Below are positions 26,328 through 35,849 of a DNA stretch of 64,000 bases, piece by piece (the stretch's first letter is position 1; the number at the start of each line of letters is the position of its first letter). The DNA comes from Bacillus sp. S/N-304-OC-R1 (GTDB lineage Bacteria; Bacillota; Bacilli; Bacillales; Cytobacillaceae), in contig NZ_JACWFE010000021.1 of NCBI RefSeq assembly GCF_019749375.1, forward strand, positions 87,602-151,601, given 5' to 3'. A program made the position numbers and the translations under genes. The notes under the pieces were generated by a model. That model was not told where the DNA came from, ran no database searches, and worked only from the letters and a program-made list of their open reading frames with translations.

Positions 26328-28682
26328 ATGCTATCTTTAATGAAGCGAGTTTTTAATGAAGATTCTGCCGAACTAAAACGTCTATATAAACATGTTACAA
26401 ACATTAATGAATTAGAGGCAAAGGTTTCTCAACTCAGTGATGAAGAATTGAAAGAAGCAACACAATACTTTAAAGAAAAAATTGCTTCTGGCGTATCCAT
26501 ACAAAATTTAAAAGAAGAAGCCTTTGCTATTGTCCGCGAAGCATCAAATCGCGTGCTTGGCATGCGTCATTATGACGTCCAAATACTTGGAGGGCTTGTC
26601 CTTCTCGACGGCGGTATTGCTCAGATGGCAACTGGAGAAGGTAAAACACTTGTTGCAACACTTCCAACCTATTTAAAAGCGCTGGAAGGGAAAGGAGTTC
26701 ACGTCATCACAGCCAATGAATATTTAGCTAAGCGTGACTGTGAACAAATGGGAAAAGTTTTGACATTCCTTGGGCTTAATGTCGGACTAAACATTTCCCA
26801 AATTTCTGAATCTGAGAAAAAGGATGCCTATAACGCTGATATTACATACGGAACAGGCACTGAGTTTGGATTTGACTATTTACGGGACAACATGGTCAAT
26901 CGCCTTGAAGATCAAGTGCAGAGACCTTTACATTATGCTATTGTCGACGAGATTGATAGTATATTAATAGACGAGGCAAGAACACCATTAATTATTGCTA
27001 GTAAATCCGATATTGCTACCGAACTCTTTCAAATTACATCCGAAATTGTGAGAGACTTTGAAGATAGCAATCACTATGAATTTTACCCTGAAACAAAACA
27101 AATCGTTCTAGCTGATAATGGAGCGAACGTATTTGAAGAAGCTTTTGGAATTGCAAACCTGTACGACGCCGAGCACCGTGAACTGCTTCACAATATCATG
27201 CAGTCTTTAAGAGCACATGTCGTTATGCGTAAAGATGTAGACTATATTGTAAAAAATGATCAGATTATGCTCGTCGATCAGTACACAGGTCGAATTATGG
27301 AAGGCCGTACTTTCAGTGACGGACTTCATCAAGCCATTGAAGCAAAAGAAGGCGTAACAATAAAAGAGGAAAACCAAACACAAGCCTCTATTACAGTTCA
27401 AAACTACTTTAGAATGTATACCACACTTGCCGGGATGACTGGAAGTGCTATGCCTGCTAAGCAGGAGTTCTGGGAAACTTATAATTTACGAGTGGTTGCT
27501 ATTCCAACGAATAAACCAAATGCCCGCCAGGATGAAGATCCATTAGTCTACAAAGATTATGATTCTAAAGTGCAGAAAATTGTTGATGAAGTGAGCAAGC
27601 ATAATCAATTAGGACGCCCAGTATTAATTGGAACAACTTCTATTGAACAATCTGAACGCTTATCTTCATTTTTAACTAAGGCTAATATTAAACATCAAAT
27701 TCTAAATGCAAAAACAGAAGAAGATGAGGCGCTGATTATTGCTCAAGCTGGGCAAAGGAATAAAGTGATGATTTCAACCAATATGGCTGGACGCGGTACC
27801 GATATTCTTCTAGGTGAAGGCGTTCGTGAATTAGGCGGCCTTCAAATTATCGGAACAGAGCTTCATGAAAGTGCACGTATTGATATGCAGCTAAGAGGCC
27901 GTGCAGGCCGTCAAGGAGATCCAGGTTCTACTCAATTTATTATTTCTATTGAAGATGATATTTTCCATAGCTATGATAAAGAAGAAATGGATAGATGGAA
28001 GAAAAAAATCAAATCTGATGAAAATGGCTTAATTGTGTCCCCTAACCCGGTCAAGTTCGTGAAAAAGGTTCAGGAAACTGTTGAAGGTGCACATTTTTCA
28101 TCTAGAAATCATCTTTTAAAGCTTGATGATATTGTTGACGAACAAAGAAAAATTATTTATAAAAAGCGAAATGACTTGCTGACAATAACGAACTTTAACG
28201 AACTATTGAAAGCGTCACTAAACAATCATTTACAAAAGCTCGTAGAGAAATATTGTCCTGATGATGTATTATTCGAAGATTGGCCAACTGAAAGCCTATA
28301 TGAAGAATTAACCGTTGTTTTTGGAAATCTTCCATTCCCAGCTTCTGATCTAAAAGGAGCAGAAAAGCATGCGATACAAGTAAAAGTTGATGATCTCTTT
28401 AAAAATCATCTAGAATTATTAAATACTCTTGAAGAAAACGAAAATTTCCAAGTTCAAATAAAGAATATGTACTTACAAACTTTAGATCACTCTTGGATTG
28501 TTCATATGGAGCTGCTATTCCATATGAGAGAGGATATTGGCATCCGTGGATATGGACAGGAAGATCCTTATCGCTTATATGCAGGCGAAGCATATGAGGA
28601 ATTCTTACATTTCTTAGCAGAATTAGATGCTCAAATTACAAAACAGGCGAAGTTGTATATTCAGCATTACTTAGCAGAGTAA
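26328..28682 (+). CDS. secA2: SecA2 accessory preprotein translocase ATPase
   Basis: 784 residues. DEAD motor with Walker A ATGEGKT (103-107), [17 protein letters not shown] (DEAD-box region, about 206-220), the preprotein cross-linking domain, [12 protein letters not shown], and [14 protein letters not shown] and [11 protein letters not shown] in the second nucleotide-binding fold. The helical wing region follows. It lacks the C-terminal linker with the Cys-rich zinc finger, as accessory SecA2 proteins do, and is shorter than housekeeping SecA (about 840). Next to slaP it fits the B. anthracis-type SecA2/SlaP system, which exports S-layer proteins. Confidence 0.93.
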   Translation: MLSLMKRVFNEDSAELKRLYKHVTNINELEAKVSQLSDEELKEATQYFKEKIASGVSIQNLKEEAFAIVREASNRVLGMRHYDVQILGGLVLLDGGIAQMATGEGKTLVATLPTYLKALEGKGVHVITANEYLAKRDCEQMGKVLTFLGLNVGLNISQISESEKKDAYNADITYGTGTEFGFDYLRDNMVNRLEDQVQRPLHYAIVDEIDSILIDEARTPLIIASKSDIATELFQITSEIVRDFEDSNHYEFYPETKQIVLADNGANVFEEAFGIANLYDAEHRELLHNIMQSLRAHVVMRKDVDYIVKNDQIMLVDQYTGRIMEGRTFSDGLHQAIEAKEGVTIKEENQTQASITVQNYFRMYTTLAGMTGSAMPAKQEFWETYNLRVVAIPTNKPNARQDEDPLVYKDYDSKVQKIVDEVSKHNQLGRPVLIGTTSIEQSERLSSFLTKANIKHQILNAKTEEDEALIIAQAGQRNKVMISTNMAGRGTDILLGEGVRELGGLQIIGTELHESARIDMQLRGRAGRQGDPGSTQFIISIEDDIFHSYDKEEMDRWKKKIKSDENGLIVSPNPVKFVKKVQETVEGAHFSSRNHLLKLDDIVDEQRKIIYKKRNDLLTITNFNELLKASLNNHLQKLVEKYCPDDVLFEDWPTESLYEELTVVFGNLPFPASDLKGAEKHAIQVKVDDLFKNHLELLNTLEENENFQVQIKNMYLQTLDHSWIVHMELLFHMREDIGIRGYGQEDPYRLYAGEAYEEFLHFLAELDAQITKQAKLYIQHYLAE

Positions 28683-28683
28683 A

Positions 28684-28711
28684 AGCGGTGGCCCCCAAAA
28701 GGGCCGCCGTT
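28684..28711 (+). terminator. GC-rich hairpin between secA2 and slaP
   Basis: GCGGTGGCCC pairs with GGGCCGCCGT around CCAAAA. There is no T run, so it may stabilise or partly attenuate the transcript rather than end it. The slaP ribosome binding site AAGGTGG follows 20 bases later. Confidence 0.55.
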
Positions 28712-28744
28712 AACAAATATTATTATTAAAAAGGTGGCTTTTTA

Positions 28745-29599
28745 ATGGGAAACAAAAAGAAAGCAAATGCTTCTAATGCAGATGGTATCAAAACAAAGCT
28801 ATCCTATCATCCTGATTGGGATTTAACTGTACAGGAGAAATATGTTTTTCAATACAATCACCAGAAGCTCCCACGCCTTCAGCCCAACCAGCTGTCTGTG
28901 AGCGGGATCAATTTATATGAATATGACGATGGATTTGTCGTCACTGCGTTCTTAAACAGTTCACTGCCACAAGCTATTTCTTTTGAAGTGATTGATCTCG
29001 TTCTTGTTAATGAAAACAATGAGCCTTTAGCAAGAAAAGGCTTCGAAATGGATCTATTTGGGGAGCTTCCTCCTAATACGAGCAGACCTTGGAGATTTCT
29101 ATTTGAAAATGAAAATAAATTAGTAGAGGAAATCCCTAAAAAAGGCTGGAAACTGGTATTCGAACTGAAGAAAAAACAAGTAAACGGTCTTGTACTTGAT
29201 TTAGAGGATAGCTGGGAAGCAAGTTTAAGTGATGAGCAAAAAGCGAAACTAGAGGAAATTAATAAAAACCTTCCCGCCCTTCGTGAGGGAGAAGTGAATT
29301 TCATGGGCTTAGAAGCTAATATTGTCGAAGGAAAAGGAATTGCGGTTACTTTGTTAATCCGTAATGCCAGCAATCGCAGTATTTTCATTGAAAATATTCC
29401 TCTTGCCTTTGAAGATGCATCTCAGGAAGTTGTTGCTCAAGCCGGCTTCCAATTAAATAACCTAGAGGTAAAAAGCCAGACATGCAAACCGTGGACATTT
29501 GTGTTTCCGGAATCAGCCATTACAAAGGAAAATTTGGATTTATCCAGGTGGAAAGCATATGTGCCACAATCAGCGAAAGTGGATGTTAAACAATCTTAA
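28745..29599 (+). CDS. slaP: SlaP-type accessory Sec system S-layer assembly protein
   Basis: 284 residues with no signal peptide. Two SLAP-type modules are visible: about residues 55-140 (LSVSGINLYEYDDGFVVTAFL, KGFEMDLFGELPPNTSRPW) and about 180-275 (NFMGLEANIVEGKGIAVTLLI, AGFQLNNLEVKSQTCKPW). Both share the pattern of a hydrophobic strand then GF-x-L then C/S-x-PW. In B. anthracis SlaP works with SecA2 in S-layer protein secretion. The ATG follows AAAGGTGGCTTTTTA. It lies 62 bases after secA2 and ahead of a bidirectional terminator. Assignment is from remembered family features plus context. Confidence 0.8.
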   Translation: MGNKKKANASNADGIKTKLSYHPDWDLTVQEKYVFQYNHQKLPRLQPNQLSVSGINLYEYDDGFVVTAFLNSSLPQAISFEVIDLVLVNENNEPLARKGFEMDLFGELPPNTSRPWRFLFENENKLVEEIPKKGWKLVFELKKKQVNGLVLDLEDSWEASLSDEQKAKLEEINKNLPALREGEVNFMGLEANIVEGKGIAVTLLIRNASNRSIFIENIPLAFEDASQEVVAQAGFQLNNLEVKSQTCKPWTFVFPESAITKENLDLSRWKAYVPQSAKVDVKQS

Positions 29600-29607
29600 A
29601 TATTTTG

Positions 29608-29637
29608 AGCGCCATTTCTATGGCGCTTTTTATTTTT
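29608..29637 (+). terminator. Terminator of secA2-slaP
   Basis: Stem AGCGCCAT / ATGGCGCT with a TTCT loop, followed by TTTTATTTTT. Confidence 0.92.
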
Positions 29638-29640
29638 AGA

Positions 29641-29682
29641 TAGAAAAAGAGATTTGAAGCTAAGGGGCTTCAAATCTCTTTT
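29641..29682 (-). terminator. Terminator of the NlpC/P60 gene (works on both strands)
   Basis: Near-perfect stem AGAGATTTGAAGC / GCTTCAAATCTCT with T runs on both sides. It begins directly at the stop of the minus-strand gene. Confidence 0.88.
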
Positions 29683-30408
29683 TTATTTGCTTGCATCTAA
29701 TGCATGATATTCAATATGTTCTTTCATATTTGTAATAAAGGTACCACCAAGGCCGTATTGTCCGCCATGGTTTGTATCATATGTATAAACACGGAATTTC
29801 TCACCAGGCTTAAGAACGCGAACCATTTCTAATTCATTATTACTGTCACGCTTCCATAGATTAATGGCTTTCTTGATCTCAACTACCCCAATCTGATTAG
29901 TCTTAATGTCAAGACCCATGAACTTACCATCAACAGGTGGAGCCGGAGGAGCCTCTAGTTCAACAAACCTTTTTGCGCCAACATATCTAGACTTCCAATA
30001 CATCTCTGTCTCTAAGTTACTTATTTTAATACCCTTTGTTGAATCTGCGTGAATAAATTGATTATCACCAATATAAATACCTGAATGAGATACACGGGAA
30101 CCTAATGTATTAAAGAAAACCGCGTCACCAGGAATAAGATCTGCTTTATCGATAGAAATACCTTTATGATACTGATCAGTTGAAATTCTTGGAAGATCAA
30201 CGCCAAAATGACTGAAAACATAGGCTAAAAATCCAGAGCAATCAAACCCGCTAGTAGTATCTCCGCCGTAAACATAAGGAATTCCAATTAGTTTCTTACT
30301 ATATTCAATAATATCTGTATTTTGCTCAGCTGCGCTAGCTTTACTAACCCCAAAAAACGTTGGGAAAAGCAAAGAGGCTGTTAATACTACTTTCGCTAAC
30401 TTTTTCAT
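29683..30408 (-). CDS. Secreted NlpC/P60 peptidase with shared C-terminal surface module
   Basis: 241 residues. Signal peptide to about residue 27 (cut after SKASA). The NlpC/P60 domain (about 30-150) has the catalytic Cys57 in SGFDCSGF, His108 in VSHSGIYIG and a third polar residue near His120 in FIHADS. It would cut peptide stems of peptidoglycan. The last ~80 residues form the module found in several neighbours: GLDIKTNQIGVVEIKKAINLW, RVLKPGEKFRVYTYD, GGQYGLGG. The module here lacks the VYWDG opening and ends before the TPSKKKLAE tail seen elsewhere. Monocistronic, next to slaP in convergent orientation. Confidence 0.9.
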   Translation of the reverse strand: MKKLAKVVLTASLLFPTFFGVSKASAAEQNTDIIEYSKKLIGIPYVYGGDTTSGFDCSGFLAYVFSHFGVDLPRISTDQYHKGISIDKADLIPGDAVFFNTLGSRVSHSGIYIGDNQFIHADSTKGIKISNLETEMYWKSRYVGAKRFVELEAPPAPPVDGKFMGLDIKTNQIGVVEIKKAINLWKRDSNNELEMVRVLKPGEKFRVYTYDTNHGGQYGLGGTFITNMKEHIEYHALDASK

Positions 30409-30889
30409 GTGTGCCTCCCGAAAACAAGAAAATTGTCATATCTTATCGGTTACTAATATGATTTTACATTATTTTCAGGCAATTTTATTTTTCAATTCTA
30501 TTAAATAATCGCTCTAACATTACAAAAATGTTACAAAAAGAGACTATTTTACTAGTATAACAGAACCAGCAAACATTTTTTGTAAGACAGTTTTAATGAT
30601 TGCTTTTGATTAGGTTATAGCATTAAGTAGACAAGCATGGCATGAATAGCTTGAAGATTGATTAGGAATTTAGTAGGAAGACTGAATAAATGACGTTTCG
30701 ACATTGTTTGTAAAATTCTTATAGGGAGCAGGAGTTGTGATATTAGATTCTAATTAATATTAATTGTTAAATCTTGACTGTTACAGGTAAAACTACTTGT
30801 TAAAAATGGGACCATAAATGCATTAGTTTTATTATGACATTTTGCTATTTGGTGTTTCGCAGCTTTTAATTTTTATGGTCTCTGAGTGC
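30409..30889. other. Intergenic region upstream of the NlpC/P60 gene
   Basis: AT-rich, no coding frame with a ribosome binding site on either strand. The right part grades into degenerate repeat sequence from about 30890. Confidence 0.5.
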
Positions 30890-31100
30890 TAAAACAGGCA
30901 CATTTAAAATACGGGTTTTAAGTGAATTGGGGCGTTTTAGGGACGCGGGTTTGTTTAGTTTGAGCTAATACCCGTTCATGGGCAAGTGCTATGTCATAGT
31001 TTTTTGAGGTTTTAGCTAAAATCCATTCATTAAAGAGTCCTATGGACGCGTTATCAAAATGTCTTGATAAAAACCAGTACATAGGTAAGTTCAATTTTGC
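30890..31100. repeat. Degenerate ~51-bp repeat array (array D)
   Basis: Three or four decayed units can be lined up at about 51-52 bases. Units beginning at GACGCGGG (30941) and GACGCGTT (31044) frame a middle unit. Each contains a dyad: GTTTTAGCTAAAAT, and TTATCA / TGATAA around AAATGTCT. Each unit ends in a GTTCATGGGCAAGTGC-like or CATAGGTAAGTTC-like segment. Similarity is weak and the call is by eye. Confidence 0.4.
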
Positions 31101-31320
31101 AAAGCCTGAATAAAAACATGTTCATGAATGCCCAAAGGCAACGGTTTAGCCTGTGATCTAAATCCTCCGCTTTTGATGTAATCGAGCAAGTTGCAGAAAC
31201 ACTGTTACCAAAGTAAAAAAGAAAACTGTCATTCCCTTCAAAACCTTTACATTCTCTTAATGTTACCGGAACTCATTTTGGAAAAGTTTCAAGTCAGGTG
31301 ATCCCTTTAATTCTAATAAA

Positions 31321-31360
31321 CCTGCAAAAAGCAGGAAAACCTTCTTTTTCAAGAAGGTTT
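31321..31360 (-). terminator. Terminator of the 135-residue protein gene
   Basis: Stem AAACCTTCTT / AAGAAGGTTT overlapping the stop codon, followed on the minus strand by TTTTCCTGCTTTTTGCAGG, which can form a second small stem. Confidence 0.65.
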
Positions 31361-31766
31361 AGGAAAAATCCGGCCAATTTTTTTGATATTGGTCTCCTTT
31401 GATTTTTACAAGCGTTTTATATCGGAAAGGCATTAAATCACTTGCATCTTTATCAATATATTCCAAAGCGAGCTCCAATGGAATGAGATGAAATTGATCT
31501 TCTACTTCAGATAGAAAGAAAGCATCTTTGATTTTTCCGCTTTTTTTCGTGTCAATTAGTAAAAAAGCTGGATAATAAGTTCCATCGTGCGCTTCAAGAA
31601 TTGCCTTTGCCGTAACAAACCCTTTCGGCTCTTGCTCAATATCATCATTTGCTGTTTTATCTAAAGTTTTCTGAGCCCAGCCTTGTCTCTTATATCCCCC
31701 AATTATTTTGGGAGGCTCTTTTTCAAACTGTTTTTTAACTTGATCATATTCAGAACTAAATGACAT
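31359..31766 (-). CDS. Conserved-looking protein of unknown function
   Basis: 135 residues, soluble, no signal peptide or membrane segment, weakly acidic. It has alternating strand-like hydrophobic patterns (KGFVTAKAILEA, YYPAFLLIDTKK, FHLIPLELALEYI) in an alpha/beta arrangement. I do not recognise the family. The ATG follows GGAGGGAAAAGA, a strong site, and a terminator follows, so it is very likely a real single gene. It lies between two secreted-enzyme genes with which it shares no obvious link. Confidence 0.7.
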   Translation of the reverse strand: MSFSSEYDQVKKQFEKEPPKIIGGYKRQGWAQKTLDKTANDDIEQEPKGFVTAKAILEAHDGTYYPAFLLIDTKKSGKIKDAFFLSEVEDQFHLIPLELALEYIDKDASDLMPFRYKTLVKIKGDQYQKNWPDFS

Positions 31767-31970
31767 TCTTTTCCCTCCAACGAAAAGGGTCTTTAAGGAT
31801 TTTCCTTAAACAGGAACAAAAATAAGATTGCATGTACTAGCGTATCACATCATAAATGACAAATCAAACAGATGTCCATAACAATTTTTATCACTGTCAG
31901 AATCTTTACATTTCCTACATCCCTTTTCCCTTATAGACCGCTAGATTGTCTTTATAAAAAGTTTCAATTA

Positions 31971-32040
31971 AAAGGGCCTATTCCTCAGCATCTGGGATTG
32001 GGTTGCACCGTCAATCCCGACTGATGAGAAATTTGCCCTT
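31971..32040 (-). other. Nested hairpin downstream of the phosphodiester glycosidase gene
   Basis: Three nested pairings around one axis: AAGGGC (31971) with GCCCTT (32035), CTCA (31984) with TGAG (32024), and GGGATTG (31994) with CAATCCC (32012). They are separated by internal loops of similar size. On the minus strand the outer stem is followed by TTTTAATT, so it can act as a terminator. The internal loops make it more elaborate than a usual one. Confidence 0.6.
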
Positions 32041-32049
32041 CAACACTTT

Positions 32050-34527
32050 TTACTTATAGACCGCTTGAATCTGATCTATATAAATGACACCACTATTTTT
32101 ATTAGCATCATTTACTTCCATATAACGTACTGGGACGTCAATTCGTAATGGTGTTTTAATATCTTGTGGAACAGGTGCTTCAACATACTTCCAGCCTGTC
32201 CAATCTAAGTTCTTTGTAAAATCAAGCTGGATTTCTTGATTATTTGCGTCTTTCAGCTGCATTCTTAACCAATGTCCTTGTCCATCACCATAAACCCACA
32301 TACCAATCTTCTTAGGTAATCCCTTAATCGCTAATGGATTAACGGCATCTACATAAGCACCAGAAGTACCTGAAGTTCCCGAAAAATCATAGCTTAACTT
32401 TACAGAATTTTTTCCGGTTTTAATGATAGCTGTCTCATTATCAATTTTTACGCTGTTATATCTTGCTCCTGATGCCTTATAGTTAGCAATTCCACCTTCA
32501 AACCCTTCTAGAAGAATAGGCTCAGGTGTACCTACTGTTACATTAATCTTTGCAGTTACAGAACCGTGAGAAACCGTAATGGTTCCTGTTCCATTCACTG
32601 CACCCGCTTTGAATTCACCTTTATTATTAATTGTGCCAATATTAGGTGTTACACTCCACTTAAATAGTGCAGGATCGGTGATCACTGTTTTTCCTTTATA
32701 GATTCCTTTTGGCTGGATGGTGTAGACGTTGTTCTTCTCAACAATTATATCCTTCTCATCTACTTGAATACTTTCTAGCGTATTGATTATATTAAGCTTA
32801 AGCTTACTGCTAATATTCCCTGAGGCCACAGTAATTTCACTTTGACTTAGGGTTGTCACAACCGTGTAGCTTCCATCAGCATTTTTCTTCAATGCCGGCG
32901 AAGAGAATACGATTGGCTGTGTAACTGGTACTGCATTATAGAACTGATCCATACCCTTTACAGTAATACCTAAGTCCTTGTAGGTAGCTCCAGCAAACAG
33001 TGTCAATTCTTCCGGCTTCACAATAAGTTGATTAAGTGGTCCTTTTAGCCATTGGCTAATAAATAGTAAAGCATTGGATACGGAACGTTCTTTGCCGTCA
33101 GATGGGGTATTTACAACGGTTACTTTATCATTCCCATAATCCCTAGTGACCATGGTTGATGAACCGCCTCCATCGAAAGTAAAGGCATGAATAGCCCCAA
33201 GATCCTTCATAACAGAGGCCATCTCCGGTAATGTCAGACCTACACTTTGAGTGGTGCGCCCATCAACTACTGCTGTTACAATTCCGCCATCTGCTTTAAT
33301 TCCAATAGCTGAGCGAGGATGCACACCTGGAACATCTTGCGGAACAATCGCACCATTCTTCACCAAATGGTAACGTCCGCTAATGGCTTCTACTACGTCA
33401 TTCCATTCACTTGGAGAAAATTCAGCCTTTACCTCTACTTTGTCACCTTCTTTTACTTTTTGTAAATAGTCGCTGGCAAAGTGATGACCAGATAGAACAA
33501 ATTCTCCATCATTTAACTGAGCATTTCCAATATTGGCAGCAACTTTAGTCACTGTACCTGTTAATACACTATGTCCATTCAATTGACCAGCATCTATTTT
33601 TACAACCACTTCTGTTCCTAAATCATTTGTTCTTGTTGAGCTTGCAAATGAAGGTGTATAAAGAACAAGATGGTTAGCTGCTCTAGTACGATTCACAGAA
33701 TTAATTTTATATGGCTCTTGTCCATTGATTTGTACTGATAATGATAGTTGAGGACTGCCAATAATCGGCTTACCAGCACTAGTTATCCCGAAAACTGCTA
33801 ATTCATTGATTGGCGTTTGACTAGTAGATACGATATTCCCATTTTGAATCATTAAGTCAACTGGATGGCCGTTTTTATCAAAGTAATCTCCGTTAATTCC
33901 AGCCACAACTTGTTTATTTTCGGTTTGCGCCTTGTTAGCCTGACTGGCTACCGTTTCAAAACCAAACATTTGGCCATTAGCCAATGCTGTTTCCAAACTG
34001 ATTTTTTCTGTTTTTCCATCATATTCAACTGTATAAATCTTTTGTTTTCCGCGATTGCTATCAACAGAAAGCTGTGTTTCCGTTACCCCGGGAGCAATTT
34101 TCTTCGATTTTTGCTCTGTTACCGTCCCGATTGATAGTTTTCCTATCGGTTTAACCTGACTGCTGCCTCCACCATAAGCAGCTTCAAGCTCCGCAAGCTT
34201 TTTCTTAGAAGGTGTCCGATAATCCACATAGCCTGCTATTTTTGTAATATAATAGCCTCCGCCAAGTCCATACTGACCTCCAAAAAGATCATCATAACGA
34301 TAAACACGATATTGTTCACCAGGCTTTAAAACACGTGTAAATACTAGCTTGTTCCCTTCTCTTTTCCATAGATTAATAGGCTTTAGGACTTTAATTTTGC
34401 CGACTTGCCCTTTAACCATTAACAGCCCATCCCAATATACTTTTACCTCGCTAGCTTGAGCAGGCGTATGTAGTCCCAAAATCAATGCTGCAGCTACTAC
34501 TAAGTTAACAATCCACTTTTTCCCCAT
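32050..34527 (-). CDS. Secreted phosphodiester glycosidase (NAGPA domain) with N-terminal surface module
   Basis: 825 residues. Signal peptide to about residue 25. The surface module occupies about 28-113: VYWDGLLMVKGQIGKIKVL, KPINLWKR, RVLKPGEQYRVYRYDD, GGQYGLGGGYYITK, TPSKKKLAELE. A NAGPA/DUF2233 domain follows (about 150-495) with VVAGINGDYFDKNGHP, GVHPRSAIGI, AVVDGRTTQSVGLTLPEMA and AFTFDGGGSSTMV. It would remove a sugar joined by a phosphodiester, for example from a wall polymer. Then come two Ig-like/Big-type stretches (about 500-665) and a C-terminal carbohydrate-binding-like beta sandwich (about 668-825, LLEGFEGG..., GMWVYGDGQGHWLRMQL). Monocistronic. Confidence 0.85.
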   Translation of the reverse strand: MGKKWIVNLVVAAALILGLHTPAQASEVKVYWDGLLMVKGQVGKIKVLKPINLWKREGNKLVFTRVLKPGEQYRVYRYDDLFGGQYGLGGGYYITKIAGYVDYRTPSKKKLAELEAAYGGGSSQVKPIGKLSIGTVTEQKSKKIAPGVTETQLSVDSNRGKQKIYTVEYDGKTEKISLETALANGQMFGFETVASQANKAQTENKQVVAGINGDYFDKNGHPVDLMIQNGNIVSTSQTPINELAVFGITSAGKPIIGSPQLSLSVQINGQEPYKINSVNRTRAANHLVLYTPSFASSTRTNDLGTEVVVKIDAGQLNGHSVLTGTVTKVAANIGNAQLNDGEFVLSGHHFASDYLQKVKEGDKVEVKAEFSPSEWNDVVEAISGRYHLVKNGAIVPQDVPGVHPRSAIGIKADGGIVTAVVDGRTTQSVGLTLPEMASVMKDLGAIHAFTFDGGGSSTMVTRDYGNDKVTVVNTPSDGKERSVSNALLFISQWLKGPLNQLIVKPEELTLFAGATYKDLGITVKGMDQFYNAVPVTQPIVFSSPALKKNADGSYTVVTTLSQSEITVASGNISSKLKLNIINTLESIQVDEKDIIVEKNNVYTIQPKGIYKGKTVITDPALFKWSVTPNIGTINNKGEFKAGAVNGTGTITVSHGSVTAKINVTVGTPEPILLEGFEGGIANYKASGARYNSVKIDNETAIIKTGKNSVKLSYDFSGTSGTSGAYVDAVNPLAIKGLPKKIGMWVYGDGQGHWLRMQLKDANNQEIQLDFTKNLDWTGWKYVEAPVPQDIKTPLRIDVPVRYMEVNDANKNSGVIYIDQIQAVYK

Positions 34528-34777
34528 TTTTCCTCTCCTTCGTTATACTATTCTATTATTATATGACATTTTGCCAAAAAAATGGACAATTAACTCCATA
34601 AAACGACTATAGGACTATAATTTTCTTTGTGAAATTTGTTGAAAGAAAGAAGTTTTGTATAACGAATGATTACACATTACTTTTCTCCTATACTAATCGT
34701 TTAGGGTGCTCAAAGATTTCCCGCTTTCTCTTTAGCTCATTGGCCCTTCTAATAACGCTGATTTATTGTGAGAACAA

Positions 34778-34803
34778 ATAAAAACCCCCTCGAGTGTGAG
34801 GGG
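34778..34803 (-). terminator. Terminator of the ATLF-type peptidase gene
   Basis: Minus-strand stem CCCCTC / GAGGGG around ACACTC, followed by GTTTTTATT. Confidence 0.85.
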
Positions 34804-34816
34804 AATAAGAGTATCA

Positions 34817-35725
34817 CTATTTAATATTTTCAATAAATTGATAGGTTTGCGGTGCAAATGTTTGCAGTTTTTTCCTTGAATCCTTATCCCGGTAATACAT
34901 AGCAAAGCACTCAGCAAAGTATTCCTCTGAATAGAGATTGAAATATTCTTCATTTGGAAAGAGCTTCTTTTTTTCTAGGTTCCATATCGAAGTAAATTTA
35001 GCAGTAGCCGATATATGATTTTTTAATATACTATCGATCGAGTGGGCAAGTTCATGTAGCTCTAGGTTTATGGAGCCATGCCCATTCCCTTTTTCACTAT
35101 AGCCAATCCTGACTACCACATTTTTATTACCGCCAATTCCAGGTACATCATCCCATGTCTTGTTTAAATTTTCCCAGCCTCGGGGAACAACTCCTTTTAA
35201 ATGGGCGTATTCCTTCGTTTCTGTTATTGGGCCAGTTACAAGAAGGATGTGTATATTCTGCTGGATTAACTGAACTAGCACGGATTCAGGCAAGGCTTGC
35301 AGCCTTCCTTTTATTTGTTTCACCGCATTCGTATCATAATTTGTCTGTGGTAAAACAACGACCGAATCGACCAGACACTCCTGATTACAGTCAAGCAGCT
35401 TTCTCTTTGATATAGAAGGAGTTTCATAGATGACATGATCATCCACTTTTGTAATATAATAATCTCCACCTACTCCATACTGCCCTCCATAAAGATCATC
35501 CATCCGATAGACTCGATAGGTTTCCCCTTGTTGAAGCAATCGTTCGAATTGAAGGCCACTTTCTGTTCTTTTCCAGAGATTGATTGGCTTTACCACTATT
35601 ACACGGCCAATTTGCCCTTTTTTAAGCTCTACCCCATCCCAATATACAGTTGCAGCTTGTGATTTCAAAGGACTTATGGAAATAAATAAAACAATTATAG
35701 CAAACAAATATAATAGCCTTCTCAC
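34817..35725 (-). CDS. Secreted ATLF/PPEP-type zinc metallopeptidase with surface module
   Basis: 302 residues. Signal peptide to residue 24 (cut after SQA). The surface module spans about 27-103 (VYWDGVELKKGQIGRVIVV, KPINLWKR, GETYRVYRMDDLYGGQYGVGG). The remaining 190 residues end in a zinc-peptidase fold: GNGHGSINLELHELAHSIDS contains HELAH (224-228), and EEYFAECFAMYY supplies a likely third ligand (Glu272 by analogy with lethal factor). The pattern matches the anthrax lethal factor C-terminal/pro-pro endopeptidase group (M34 family). Its substrate is probably a Pro-rich surface protein (inference). Two Cys residues (113, 117) lie in the linker. Confidence 0.78.
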   Translation of the reverse strand: MRRLLYLFAIIVLFISISPLKSQAATVYWDGVELKKGQIGRVIVVKPINLWKRTESGLQFERLLQQGETYRVYRMDDLYGGQYGVGGDYYITKVDDHVIYETPSISKRKLLDCNQECLVDSVVVLPQTNYDTNAVKQIKGRLQALPESVLVQLIQQNIHILLVTGPITETKEYAHLKGVVPRGWENLNKTWDDVPGIGGNKNVVVRIGYSEKGNGHGSINLELHELAHSIDSILKNHISATAKFTSIWNLEKKKLFPNEEYFNLYSEEYFAECFAMYYRDKDSRKKLQTFAPQTYQFIENIK

Positions 35726-35805
35726 AGATATCCCCCCTCCTTTATTTTATCTTAGAATGCTTGATAGATATAGTAATTTTCATTGACCCCATTAGTTAAA
35801 TAATA

Positions 35806-35837
35806 GAGGCCAGCCCTAATTAATAAATGGGCTGACC
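35806..35837 (-). terminator. Terminator of the subtilase gene
   Basis: Minus-strand stem GGTCAGCCC / GGGCTGGCC with a T-rich trail (TCTATTATTT), 13 bases after the stop codon. Confidence 0.7.
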
Positions 35838-35849
35838 TTTGTGTTTTGC

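Noticed and set aside
28879..29388. 169-residue minus-strand open frame
   Set aside because: It is the antisense of slaP, with a low-complexity Ser/Phe-rich product and no start signal.
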